Origin: Bugula neritina
Lineage: Eukaryota > Bryozoa > Gymnolaemata > Cheilostomatida > Bugulidae
Assembly: GCA_964035545.1 (NCBI GenBank)
Contig: OZ037773.1
Location: 10,240,751 to 10,304,750 of the forward strand
DNA length: 64,000 nt
Reading direction: 5' to 3'
Numbering within the stretch: the stretch's first letter is position 1; the number at the start of each line of letters is the position of its first letter. Positions 30,134 to 42,964 of this stretch are shown one piece after another. The translations under genes were made by a program, and so were the position numbers. Below the pieces are notes generated by a model, which was not told the DNA's origin, did not search any database, and was given only the letters and a program-made list of their open reading frames with translations.

Positions 30134-33100
30134 ATGGAGTATATAATTTCTTCTTCCTACGCCCCGGAAGGCGATATTTGTGAAGATGAAACGTATTGTA
30201 GCCGGGGGTTATGCACACACCCTTCTTGTTGGGATTCTCACATCAGGCAAACCAGAGGATTTCGAAAGTATGTCTCTTTGTCAGACGGTGCTTCTGTATT
30301 AGGACGAAATCAACAGCTTTCGGAAACTGAAGATGAAGGTTTGTCAAATTTCTTTCTACTTCTACTTTCATGCTTTCGCTGCCTTTAAAATCAAAATGTC
30401 ATTTTCATTTTGATTGTGAGTGTAAGACTAAGAGCCCCAGAGGCATAAGACCAAACGGTCAAAACCGATTTTCCCCTCTATAATGCTGGTTAATTTTTTA
30501 TTTTAGAACTAACAGTCATAGACCAGCAGTACTAGTTGACTGCTCCATAAATTTAAAATTAAGCAGATGTTTTTTTCACCAGCTAAGCCTACTAAAGTTA
30601 ATTGAATCAATTTGAATATAATTTTTTTGTGATTCAAATAATGCGAGTAATTTTGAATGAAGTTGGACAAAAAATAAAACTTTCTGAGTTTAATAACATT
30701 TTAGACAAATTTATTATATATTTGTAGATGGTATTTAGTATTTAGTTTTTGCAATTTAGGTTTACCAACTATGAAGGTGCTAAATATGTTGGATGAATAT
30801 GGTGAATCACCCACAGATCTTTACCCCAGTAGACATAAAGGATTTCCTGCACATAAACAGTTTGCTAACCAGCCAGTTGGGTATAGCAGTTTATATAATA
30901 TATATTAGTGATACTATAGTATTGGTTTGATTTCATTGACTGCAATATTTGTTTACAGATTTTAAGTAACTTGTTTTATTTTAGTTTGCTTTTTTTTAAA
31001 TTATAAAATTTATTTGAAATGTGGTAAAGTCTAATTAATTTTCAGTTTTTTTTAAATAATGCTTTTATTTTAACCCCAAAAAAGTATCTGACTTTGTTTG
31101 CTCTTCACTTATTTTATAAATGTTCTTATTACCCTTTAGAGGTGCTGAAAACGTGCTGAGACTTGACTCAGTCACACCTCAAAGCTCACCTGTTAGCACT
31201 AAGTCTAAACTATTCAAGGAAATCATTGAACCATCAAGAACAAAAGCGTCCATAAAACAAGTAGAGGTAATACTAAGTTTGCTGACTTGATACGTAAATG
31301 TCTTGAACCTTGTATTACTTTAGCTGAGTAAAGTCATTGCTCATGTGCTTTATGCTTGCAGGTGTTTGTAAAAGTATAAACTGCAAACATTGGTTATCAG
31401 AATTATCATTTCGATTTCTTTCATTTCATTAGATCTATAATTGTTTTATTTTTTTTTCAAAAAGTTTTCTTTTTATTACCTAATTATCTGTAATTGGTTG
31501 AAGTTGTTTTTTATGATCAGCACTGGAGAAAGTGGTATCATTTGATTTTTATTTATTTTCGAACCTAGTCAATTCGTTGCAGTTGGGAAAATATTTTATA
31601 AGTTTATAACATCTAAATCTTGATAATCATAGTCCAATACTTTTATGAGGCAGTCATATATAACAATAAAACACAACTTTTAGTTTACTAATGTTTCCGT
31701 TTTTAGTATAGTCTGTAAACCCAAAGCACTTCTTTTCTAATGTTGCGGCACATGTGATTAGTTCCCGTAATATTTGTAGGTACAAGAAGTGTTTGACTTG
31801 GAGGAACTGAGCCAGAACTGGGACAGCACCTTCATAACTAAACCAATGTACGTCTGGGTGCCGGGCAAACAGAAACCTAGGAGGAGGAAGAGATCAAAGT
31901 CTTCCAGCACTCAGTGAGACATCATTGCTAGCTTCTATCTGTTGTTTTACTTGCATTACTAAAGTGAAGATTTATAATATTTTCTTTCAAGTCACATACA
32001 AATAACGCTATCAGCTCATTTGCACTGCTAGTTTAAACGCTTTGACAACAAAAAGTTGCTGCCTTGCAAAAGGTCAGATGCTGCTTTGTGTTTTTTAGAG
32101 CAGATTCTAAAACTGAAACTTTCATGTTGAAAGACGTGACCAATGACCTGCTGCCTCGGCAGCCATGTGATGTCTCCAGAGACCCCGCTAAAGCTAAGGT
32201 CAGGGCCCGAGAAAATATTTTAGAAATTTCTAAATATTTTGTATTTGAGAGGAATAATCTGTCACATGTTTCTCCGTGACATAGGTGTTTGTTGAGATTG
32301 AGTTAGCTAATAATTATGCTTTGAGTTGAGGATCAGACAGAGTAGTGTTAGTTTGATAGATAAACAGCACAGACTCTATGCTCTGTATCTCACTTAGTTG
32401 AAAGTTCTGTTGTGTGGGAACAGATGGTATTAGATGTTAGCTTTGGTAGATCATGCATATTGCATAGCGTTTAATTCTACGTCATATCACAGCATAATGC
32501 TGTTGTGCTATGACGCTGTCAAAACGAGTTATATTGATACCATTCATGTATTTGTTTAGTGTGGGCGTGTCTTCCCATTAGCTCCTCCTTCTTCTGCAAG
32601 GAGTGCCAAGGTAGAGCTCAGCTTTGACTGTACCTGACTGTATCTATATGTTGTTGAATGACTCACACACTCTTCATAGCCTTGCTTTCACTATGTTTTA
32701 CCAGACGCTGTTCCCCCCCCCCCACCTTTTTATTTAACTATTATAATTTTGGGCTATTTTGTGGATGGCTTAATACAGGGGTAGCTTTTAAAACAGATCT
32801 TGTAAGTTAAAAACACAAAGATTCCCTTCTCAGTATTATTAGATGAAACTTCAGATTTATTAGTTGTAGTCAGTATTATACTTTGTACTCTGTGTAATAT
32901 ATGATCAGTAATATATATGATGTACTGTGTAATATATTATCAGTAATATATATGATATACTGTGTAATATCTTATCAGTAATATATATGATGTACTGTGT
33001 AATATATTATCAGTAATATATATGATGTACTGTGTAATATATTATTAGTAATATATATGATATACTGTGTAATATATTATCAGTAATATATATGATATAC

Positions 33101-36100
33101 TGTGTAATATATTATCAGTAATATATATGATATACTGTGTAATATCTTATCAGTAATATATATGATGTACTGTGTAATATATTATCAGTAATATATATGA
33201 TATACTGTGTAATATATTATCAGTAATATATATGATGTACTGTGTAATATATTATCAGTAATATATATGATGTACTGTGTAATATATTATCAGTAATATA
33301 TATGATGTACTGTGTAATATATTATCAGTAATATATATGATGTACTGTGTAATGTATTATCAGTAATATGTGATATACTTTGTAATTTGTGACTGCATAC
33401 TTTCAATTAGCATTCTTCATTGTAGCCTACAATTCCAAGAAGTAAAAGCCCTCTTCCTACGGGTGGGCAGCCTTACAGCAACGTTGGGCAGACACCAAAA
33501 GATAGAATGAGGTGCACTAGTCATTATATTCAAACATACATGTTAATTAATTCACCAAGCTATAAAATTTAGCCAATTAAAACAGAGTCTGTCTGTCTGT
33601 CTGTCTGTCTTTCTGTTACTAGAATTTACTCCATCTTGTTTCAGGTTCAGAGTGATAATGAATGAGCTGAAAGACCTGCCCAGACCTTTTGTGTTGGAGG
33701 TTCTGGAGAAAGCTCGTAGACTGGACAACAAAGAAGACGTGTTGATGCTAATGGAGAGATACCTGAAGACTATGAGGAAGTCTGACTGGGAGCTCTCTAT
33801 GGTGACTGGGGAAGTGTTACAGCAGCAGAAGATGAACTCCAACATGTTTGGAGTAACAGACAGACTACGCTCTATCAGCACTAATCAGGTAGGAGAGATG
33901 TCGATATGCACCTTGGTGTGAGATGTCCACATTATTAAATATCAATAATATGTAGTCCTGTGATAAAACAGCTGATCTGATTATTGTGCAGGTATACAAA
34001 CTAGATGACACAGAGACAGCCCCACCTCCTTTATCTGCTATACCTACAGAGGTGATGGAAGGATCCATATCTGGTAGTAATAGATACAAAAGACTTCCCG
34101 AGATTGGTGAGAATAACAACTCTCAAATTATTTTTGTCGTGTGGTGTGCAGCTGAAATGTCGATTCTATTACTTGATATAAAATCACTAGTCAACCAATA
34201 AATATTCTCGCTATATATTCACTGATTCACCCACCAACTACCTAGTCAATTGATTCACTCACTCACTCACTCGTTCACTCACTCACTCTCTCACTCACTT
34301 ACTCACTCATTCACTCACTCACTCACTTACTCACCCACTCACTCACACACACACCCACTCACTCACTCATTCACTCACTTACTCACTCACTCACTCATTC
34401 ACTCACTTACTCACTCACACACTCACTCACTCACTCACACACTCACTCACTCACTCACCCACTCACTCACTTACTCAACTGATTCATTGACCTATATACT
34501 CACTGCTAATAAGTGAGTTAGTTACATCTACTACTTTTTTCTGTCATGTGTTCAACCTTACATGTTGCTAATACAATACTGACTTGCTTGTATCTCTCCA
34601 GCTCGAAGGAAGAAGGGGTCAGTCAGGGTTCACGTATCCACCACCACTCAGGACTCCGTGAAACCTTTCCAGTATAGCAAGCAGTCTGACATGGAGTTCT
34701 GCCTAGGTAAGGTTTTCCTGCTAGTCCATTCTTAGACTCTGTTTCTAAACTGAACTTGGTTTGAGGGTTTTCAAAGTTGGTACAGCCCCAGGCTAGTAAT
34801 TGTCACACTATGTCCACTTATCACTCATCAGTAAACAGTAATTCACAGTCACGTGCGCTCTTCTACTAGTGAGTAGTAATTTGTAGTCATACTTATATCA
34901 TGTTTAAAATGCATTTTAAGCAATGTCTAATATAATTTCATTGTTATTTTCTCTGCTCACAGCACTGCTCACAATGCTGTCTGTTTCATTACATATCTCT
35001 TGTTTTCTTAGCGCGACCCTAATCAGGTGAACGAGGTGCGGGAACCCACCCACCCTCTTTGCTAACATTGCTCTGTCTATCTGATTGATCACAGGCTATT
35101 GTCTCTTCACTCTACGTCTGCTGCCCAACAACTGAGTCATCTTCACCTTAGCTTACATCCTCTCACTATGAATAATACTCTTCCAAATCATATGAACTCT
35201 TCAGTCATTCACTCACATTCTATCTATTCACATTATGTTAAACAGCATTCAACAGAACTGCATATATTTTTTGCAGTTTTAAAAGAAGTGTATGTCTACA
35301 TGAAAATTTTTGTAAATCATAAAATTGTCAATTAAATTTTATCGGCGTTATAGTAAACTGTTATAGTTTGTGTTTTTATGTAATCAGATGAAATAAACAT
35401 TTAAAAAGTTTAGGCACAGTAAATATTCTCAGTGAATAATAACTATTGAATATAATTCGTTCTGTTTTTAACATTTTTAGGAATAACATGCAATTTAAAC
35501 TGTCGTCAACTATATATTTAATATGTTGGTATTACAATTTCTTCTCTTGCTTTTTCTTACCTTCTTGTAATATGGGCATTTGGGACACGATTTTACCGCT
35601 TACATATGTTCATTTACAAATAGTATAAGTATGATAAAATGTAGACATAGTATAATCCTGCCTCCTATAACCAAAACTAACGTATTATTTACTAGCAGGT
35701 TCTCTCTTGTTAGAAAGTGTAGTCTAAAACTCTAGATCTCTCCAATAGAGGTGACTTAATGCTTCTCTATAATATTTAGATATATAACTATGAGTTTATA
35801 GACTTAGAGAAAGTGTATAGACCTTTCAGTGCTAATCATAACAATTTACTCATATGTTTATCATTTACTTGAATTTATAACACGCAGGTTCTAATGCTTC
35901 ATCCGCTGTTTCATCAGCCGCTACTGGTAAATGCTGATACATGGCTAAGTTTATGAATATAATGTACCTCTATATATCTATTCTTTAATTACTAAACAAC
36001 TTTCTATGTCACCATATACGGTAATCACTTAGTGATAACGTCACCAGAGCACACTTTCTGATGATGTCATCACTACATGAACCTGCAGCTGTTCAATGGC

Positions 36101-39100
36101 CGACTATATGGAGTTATTCTCCCTTGCATGTAGCTTATGCCATGGGTTATTACAATGTCTGGTGACATGTTTAAACTAACCAGTGATTCTATTTAATTAT
36201 TGTATATTATTTTGTTTTAATACTCTTCTTCTGTTAGCAACAGTGATTCATCTATTGTTTGTGTGACCAAATCATATTATGTTATCTGGAACAGTATATC
36301 TATACTCCTTCTGTGTGATCTTAACATTTGAATATTTCTCTCCCTGGCCTATATTCTCTATTCTGTGTAATCTATTTAGCTAGTATTACACCACTCTACT
36401 CTCTATACTGTGTAACCTATATAGCTAGTATTACACCACTCTACTCTCTATTCTGTGTAACCTATATAGCTAGTATTACACCACTCTACTCTCTATTCTG
36501 TGTAACCTATATAGCTAGTATTACACCACTCTATTCTCTATACTGTGTAATCTATTTAGCTAGTATTACACCACTCTACTCTCTATACTGTGTAACCTAT
36601 GTAGCTAGTATTACACCACTCTACTCTGTGTAACCTATGTAGCTAGTATTACTCCACTCTACTTCGTGTAACCTATATAGCTAGTATTACTCCACTCTAC
36701 TCTCTATTCTGTGTAACCTATATAGCTAGTATAACACCACTCTATTCTCTACTCTGTGTAACCTATGTAGCTAGTATTACACCACTCTACTCTCTATACT
36801 GTGTAACCTATATAGCTAGTATTACACCACTCTACTCTCTATTCTGTGTAACCTATATAGCTAGTATTACACCACTCTACTCTGTATTCTGTGTAACCTA
36901 TGTAGCTAGTATTACACCACTCTATTCTCTATTCTGTGTAACCTATATAGGTAGTATTACACCACTCTACTCCCTATTCTGTGTGATGAATCTCTACTTA
37001 ATCAAAGAAAATACATTCTTCTAGATGTTGGTTTTATCTCTGCTTGTGAATTTGTAAATATTTTTTTTCAAAGGATGACTCAATTTGATTATTTTATTGT
37101 TGTTGTTACATATGTATAGACTATGTATACTTAATTTCTGCTTTCTTTTCCTCTTTTTCTTTCCTCTGTAATTTCTGTATAACTGAATGCTCTGTGTAAC
37201 AACTCTCTATTATATGTAGTTATTTAGCTCTGTTAATTGTAACCTCTAGTAGTCTCCTATCTTAAACATCTACCCCATAATGTTGAACACTGCTTCAGCT
37301 ACTTCACTGCAGCATGTAACTAAATGGGTGTAAACTCTTACAACTTGCATTAGCATATAGAAAGGATATGTGACTGCTTGTCTCTCGATAACGCAGCTGG
37401 TAGTTTGTTGTCAATATAGCCCCAGTTCCATTCTAAGCAGGTGGGGGGGCTTTCTATCTACCATAAGTTTCTTACTACGTTCAGGCCATCAATTTTACTC
37501 AACCTAATAGGAGTGCACACAACTCCAAAATTTTGAATATGTTTATTAGGAGAGACAACTCCATATGTACTTGATAGTGTAACCTGATCATGTTGATTCT
37601 CTCAGGTCCTACCAGGTCTCTCTCTACATTGATATCTAGACCTCCAAGTGAAGAGAAATCCTCCGGCAGCGTGAGAGATCATGGTAACGCTGCTGATCTC
37701 TCAGTCCTCTATGATCAGGAGGTAAGAAAGAATTACCTCTCATCAGTTAGAATGGTTACTGTTGGCGGTGTTTGCTGTCACTCTATTTGTTGCTGTATAT
37801 GGCATACTATATCGTATATGTGGTACTTCTTCAGTCAAGTTTAGCAGAAACTAAGTTGGTTGCAATACACACAGATGATTCTAGAAGTAAAAAGTTTGAA
37901 AATATTTCTGTTGATTCAGTCTGTGGAGAGAAATCAGAACACTAAGGCTAAAGGTAAAGCAGTGCGGGCGGATGGTGAGTCGGCCCCTAATGACAGCAGG
38001 ACCAGCTCATCTGTAGTACCCAAGGCTCCTGCCGGTACTCCGTACACTCCGAAGACTCCTTTTAAGGATAGGAACGCAGAGCGGCTGCCGGTAGAGCCTC
38101 TCAACGGTTCTCCTGACGGAGGTCAGCATAGTTGTTAGTGAACCAATCAGCTGAGTGTATACTTGACACAGTTGTTAGTGAACCAATCAGCTGAGTGTGT
38201 TCTTGACATAGTTGTTAGTGAACCAATCAGCTGATTATATTCTTGACATAGTTGTTAGTGCACCAATCAGCATTCAGTCACTCAGCTATTATTTTAATCA
38301 AGGTGCTGCAGTTTTCTTGTTAATAAACTAACTGAATGTCATCTTCATATTTATCTGCTGTTTTACCAACCATTTTAATATCATCTGCAGTGCATTATCT
38401 ACTCTCGTCACGGATGTGTAAGTTTAGTGTCAACTTTTTCAATGCAATAAGTCTGTGGTGTTAGCTTTTACGTTGTGAATTATATCAGATTTGTCTTTCA
38501 AACATTTTTTTATATTTACTGCCCATTTTTGTGTCCCTTTGATTATCCTTGGCTTTATATTTCATCTACCATAGAGTTTCATGCCCTCTCTGTGTTTGTG
38601 CACTTTGGAAATTTAGTCTTTAATTGCAATAGATAATCATTTCTATTAAAAGAACAAAGTCTTTTTTACCCTGCTTTTATTTTGACTTTATTCAATACAA
38701 AGTAAAATTGAAAGTCGCTTTACGGTAATTCTCGTTCAGATCTTCCACTCGGAGGATGAAATAAACATTTTGTGGAGTTGTTTTCACTTTCCTTTAGATT
38801 CTTTCTTATCATTTAAACTCTGTATCAGTCTATTCTTAGAAGATAATATCGTGATGTAAGAAGGTAATCTACATTTTAGTTGGTCTGGAGGTGATACAGG
38901 AGATGACTGTGGTGGACGATTTCCCCACAGATCACAAGACTCTCAGGCCAGATTCTGATCTGACCACTAAGTCGGTGATTTACGCCAGGTCTGTTCCATC
39001 GGCCAGTAAGAGGAGAGTTGTGTCAGCCAATGTGCCGAGGTACGATGCCGGGTCAACAGGAAACAGGAGGATGCGATCTGCAGACGTCAGTTTGGCTGTT

Positions 39101-42100
39101 GGTGAAACTTCCTCTGTTGGAGAGATTGATCAGGTGGGTGTTTGAGTCGGCCATGTTATTCTATTTGAAAGGATTGGCAGATATGGACATTGAATACCAT
39201 TTGCTCTGATGAAATATGTTTTTGAAAAGTAAAATATCTTGATGAATCAATCAAATAACTATTATGGTGGATCATCAGTCAGGTTGTAGACCATTAGACT
39301 GTGGGCTTTGGCTTGTGTGAAACTTGAATGGTCAAGTTTGAAGTCATGTGACTAATATGTAAATATATATCTAATGACATGAGTAACTTCTTAACGTTGC
39401 GTTACCATTATTAAAGTCACATTGATAATCTAAAGGTCACATGACTATTTCAAAAGTAAAGAGGTCACATGACTTCTTGCTGTCACATTAATAATCTACA
39501 AGTCGGATGACTGTTATAGTAGTCACATGATAATGTAAAGGTCACATGACTAATCTCACAGGTGTTTGGCATGGTGCCATCTATCATTCCTGGGAGGACA
39601 ACCACCTCACGCCTCGATGTGGCGTCTTCTACAAGCAACTGGCCAATAGTAGACGAGGAAGCCTTACTGAGAGAACAGATAACTCCGAAACCAGAGCCAA
39701 CTAGAGTAGCGTCTGCACCCAATCAAGGACCTCTACAAGAAAAGGAGAGACGAGAAACTAGACCTGCTACAGAACCAGTAACCAGCGAAGAGGTAGTGAC
39801 ACTACTTTAGTTGGCAATCTTCGATTCCTTGGGAATCATACATTGAATGCTAAGTTACACAAATAACTTAGTTAGAGATTTTTATTTATAAGTATTGTAC
39901 TTGAAGCTACATGGTATCTCTCTGTGTGTTATTCATTATTTTATCATTGTCTCCTGTGTTATAGAATGTTAGATACTCCTCAAGCATTGATACAAAGTAC
40001 ACAGTACTGGGCTGTGAAATTCATGCAAATAAGTTATATTTTATCCAAATGTAGGAGGCACAGAAGACCAAGATAGTGGTAGATCTTCCACCAGTTACGT
40101 TGGATGAGATGTCTCCTGCACCGCCCCCACCTTCCCCTGAACCTCAAGGCAAAACACCTCGGGCTACTACAGAAACTTCTGCTAACCAATCAGATGCTCA
40201 GTCTGCAGTAATTGGTCAATCAGACTCCATTTCCACTGTCATTCCCAACTCACATTTACCCGGCGAACCGGGAGCTATCCAATCAGACGGCAGCCAAAAC
40301 ATTCCTATCCAATCAAATGTGTCTCAGCCAGGCACAGCTGACCAACAGGAATATGAATTAAATAAGAACATGGAGTTGAATGTCAGTTCGACTAATGACC
40401 CACTGAGTTTAGTACCTGAGAAGTTGTACCGCGAGATGGACTTAACTACGTGAGTTACTAACTACTGTGTCGTATTGAGTTACTAACTACTGTGTCGTAC
40501 TGAGTTACTAACTACTGTGTCGTACTGAGTTATTAACTACTGTGTCGTACTGAGTTACTAACTACTGTGTCGTCCTGAGTTACTAACTACTGTGTCGTAC
40601 TGAGTTACTAACTACTGTGTCGTACGTGAGTTACTAACTACTGTGTCGTACTGAGTTACTAACTACTGTGTCGTCCTGCGTTACTAACTACTGTGTCGTA
40701 CTGAGTTACTAACTACTGTGTCGTCCTGAGTTACTAACTACTGTGTCGTACTGAGTTACTAACTACTGTGTCGTCCTGAGTTACTAACTACTGTGTCGTA
40801 CTGAGTTACTAACTACTGTGTCGTACTGAGTTACTAACTACTGTGTCGTACTGAGTTACTAACTACTGTGTCGTATTGAGTTACTAACTACTGTGTCGTA
40901 CTGGGTTACTAACTACTGTGTCGTACTGGGTTACTAACTACTGTGTCGTACTGAGTTAATACTATAAAATCAATACTATACTATAAATAATACTATAAAC
41001 ATTGTGAAGGTATGTTGATCTTCTGAAACATAGCCTATATTAAATGCGTTTTCTCTATCTCACTGATTTATGTCAGCTAAAGAGGTTTTCTATTTCTATT
41101 GCACTTTCTGAGTTCAAAGTCGTCTTCTCCTGACATAAGTCTCATTCATGCAGTTTACTTGCAGTATATGTTTGGTGTCTTCATTTTATTGCATGATTTC
41201 AGAGATATTTCACTGTCGGCTGACCCACCTAGTTTACTCGTCACACCTGAAGGTTCTCCCGTCAAAACCAGGTTAGTCTTTATTTTCCACCTTTCAGCTA
41301 GCATGTTACTAATAATAAAATTTTATTTAAATTTCATCTTGGCACTTCAGCTTCGTTCATAATTTCCAAACTAATGATATTTACAGCCGTTGTTTGTTGT
41401 TAGCAATGCTGGAGTGAGGGACAAACCACTCTGTATGGAGTCATAGTAGGTGCAGGTGTACTAGACAGCTAGTTGAATACTAGTAGACAGCTAGTTGAAT
41501 ACTAGTAGACAGCTAGTTGAATACTACTAGACAGCTAGTTGAATACTACTAGACAGCTAGTTGAATACTAGTAGACAGCTAGTTGAATACTACTAGACAG
41601 CTAGTTGAATACTACTAGACAGCTAGTTGAATACTACTAGACAGCTAGTTGAATACTAGTGAACTGTTTGTAGATTGTTAGTTGACTGTTTGCTAGTTGA
41701 ACATCTATTTAGAAATTTCGAAAACAATTATGTACTACAAATAAGCAGCTATACCGTTACCTAAAGACTGTTAGTTTATCTTTATTCAGGTAGATTTTAA
41801 TTACTTCTGTTGGAGTTAAATTTTATATCTTATCTTCTCTCTCCATTTTTCTACTTTTAAAATCTGATAGTGTATACTCTTGGCTTGATAATATATGTTT
41901 TATTTTCTGCATAATTTGAAAAAAATTGAGGGGAAAAGTTGAACACTATCCCAACTGTCAAGTGTTTAATACTATTATTGTTATTTTCTAGAATAAATGA
42001 TGTGTCTAAAGAGCTGGTAGATTCTGAAAACGAAAAGAGCGGTGAGTTGGCTGCAGCTGAAGAGAATTTGGCAGCCACCAAGTCACTAGTGAATGCCATG

Positions 42101-42133
42101 ATGCAAGAAGATCAGGGTGGTCTAGCAGGCTAG
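30134..42133 (+). CDS. Unrecognised 911-aa, largely disordered protein (18 exons)
   Basis: Exons: 30134-30338, 30760-30880, 31140-31266, 31780-31913, 32099-32198, 32560-32610, 33426-33511, 33645-33888, 33992-34106, 34602-34706, 35888-35926, 37606-37721, 37920-38121, 38880-39133, 39562-39792, 40055-40449, 41203-41271 and 41992-42133. All phases agree (2,736 nt). The N-terminus has a Cys cluster (CEDETYCSRGLCTHPSC). A basic RRRKRSKSSS stretch lies in exon 4. The best-folded part is exon 8, helical and charged (PRPFVLEVLEKARRLDNKED, LMERYLKTMRKSDWEL). The rest is rich in Ser, Thr, Pro and Gln with PxTP-like sites (GTPYTPKTPF) and Gln/Ser-Asp repeats. It ends in a short acidic, probably helical tail. 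The 39-nt exon 11 is in phase and may be a skipped cassette. No domain was recognised; a cytoskeletal or ciliary role would be a guess. Confidence 0.8.
32887..33378. repeat. 35-bp minisatellite in intron 6
   Basis: About 13 copies of TACTGTGTAATATATTATCAGTAATATATATGATG, ending roughly 50 bp before the exon 7 acceptor at 33425. Confidence 0.95.
34250..34497. repeat. (ACTC)n/(TCAC)n microsatellite in intron 9
   Basis: ACTC and TCAC tetramers with regular TTAC and CATT variants. It reads open as Ser-Leu-Thr-His repeats but is intronic. Confidence 0.95.
36348..36985. repeat. 45-bp minisatellite in intron 11
   Basis: About 14 copies of a unit containing TGTGTAACCTATATAGCTAG and TATTACACCACTCTACTCTC. 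The period is a multiple of three, which gives long open frames. Confidence 0.95.
38122..38268. repeat. 42-bp repeat at the exon 13 donor
   Basis: Four copies of a unit containing CATAGTTGTTAGTGAACCAATCAGCTGA, starting directly after the donor GTCAG at 38122. Each unit carries CCAATCAG. Confidence 0.9.
40440..40958. repeat. 25-bp minisatellite at the exon 16 donor, rich in TACTAAC
   Basis: About 20 copies of GAGTTACTAACTACTGTGTCGTACT. The first overlaps the exon 16/intron 16 junction (ACTAC/GTGAGTTACTAAC at 40449/40450). By eye 19 copies contain TACTAAC, the optimal branch-point sequence. A GTGAGT donor is recreated near 40626. Confidence 0.95.
41455..41665. repeat. 22-bp minisatellite in intron 17
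   Basis: About nine copies of GACAGCTAGTTGAATACTACTA. Confidence 0.95.
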
Positions 42134-42964
42134 TCCAGCATCTAATCCAATGTGACGTTTATATGACACCATACTCATGACACCAGCTGGCAAGTGTTGT
42201 GTAGTAGATGCATGAAATTGACAGTAGCAAACGCCTGCAGTTATTAGTCATCTATTGAAGACGCCACTAGCAGGAGTTGGTGATAAAATGTGTTTAGACA
42301 TGTGACATGCTATGAGCATATGTTGACATGGTGTACAAGTGGTTTGTGTATAATCCAATACTATATTTAGACCTGTAGACAACTGCCATGTCTAAACAGG
42401 TAGTTGATTAGTGACAGAATGAGTTGTATCACACTACAAATTACTTTATTATATGAGAAAAAAATGTAAATAGTTAAACAATTGTTTGTTTTATTTTAGA
42501 GAATATTTATTTTTATGAAAATTTTTACATTAATTATTTATTGTTTGGTAACAATAATTAAAGACAAAATATATACACATTGTTTATCTATTTTACTATA
42601 GAAATTATTATTTATAATACAATTGTGTTTATTTTGATATCTGTTGAAAACATATATTCATTATTATATTACAAGTTTTTAAAAACTCAACATTCAAGCT
42701 AGCTTTTTTAAAATGAAATTCAATTGTAAAAAATTGATTCAATTTAATATTAGAGCATAAAATATATAAAATAGTGTCAATGGGGCACTACATGTATTTC
42801 AGCAGCTGTACATATCTTGAGAGAAATACCTAACTGTGAGAGGGATGAACTATCTCCAGTGGGAATTACTGTAGATTCTGATGAGTGTGAATTACTCTAA
42901 GTTATCGCATTAACCAATCAGGACTGCTGACACATCTCAATGATTCAGAAATCTCCTGAGTAAG
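42134..42964. other. Convergent 3' interval of the 911-aa gene and LYRM7
   Basis: AT-rich, with no coding feature seen. Confidence 0.5.

Noticed and set aside
36328-36633. 101-aa frame with SITPLYSLFCVTY repeats
   Set aside because: A 45-bp intronic array whose period is a multiple of three.
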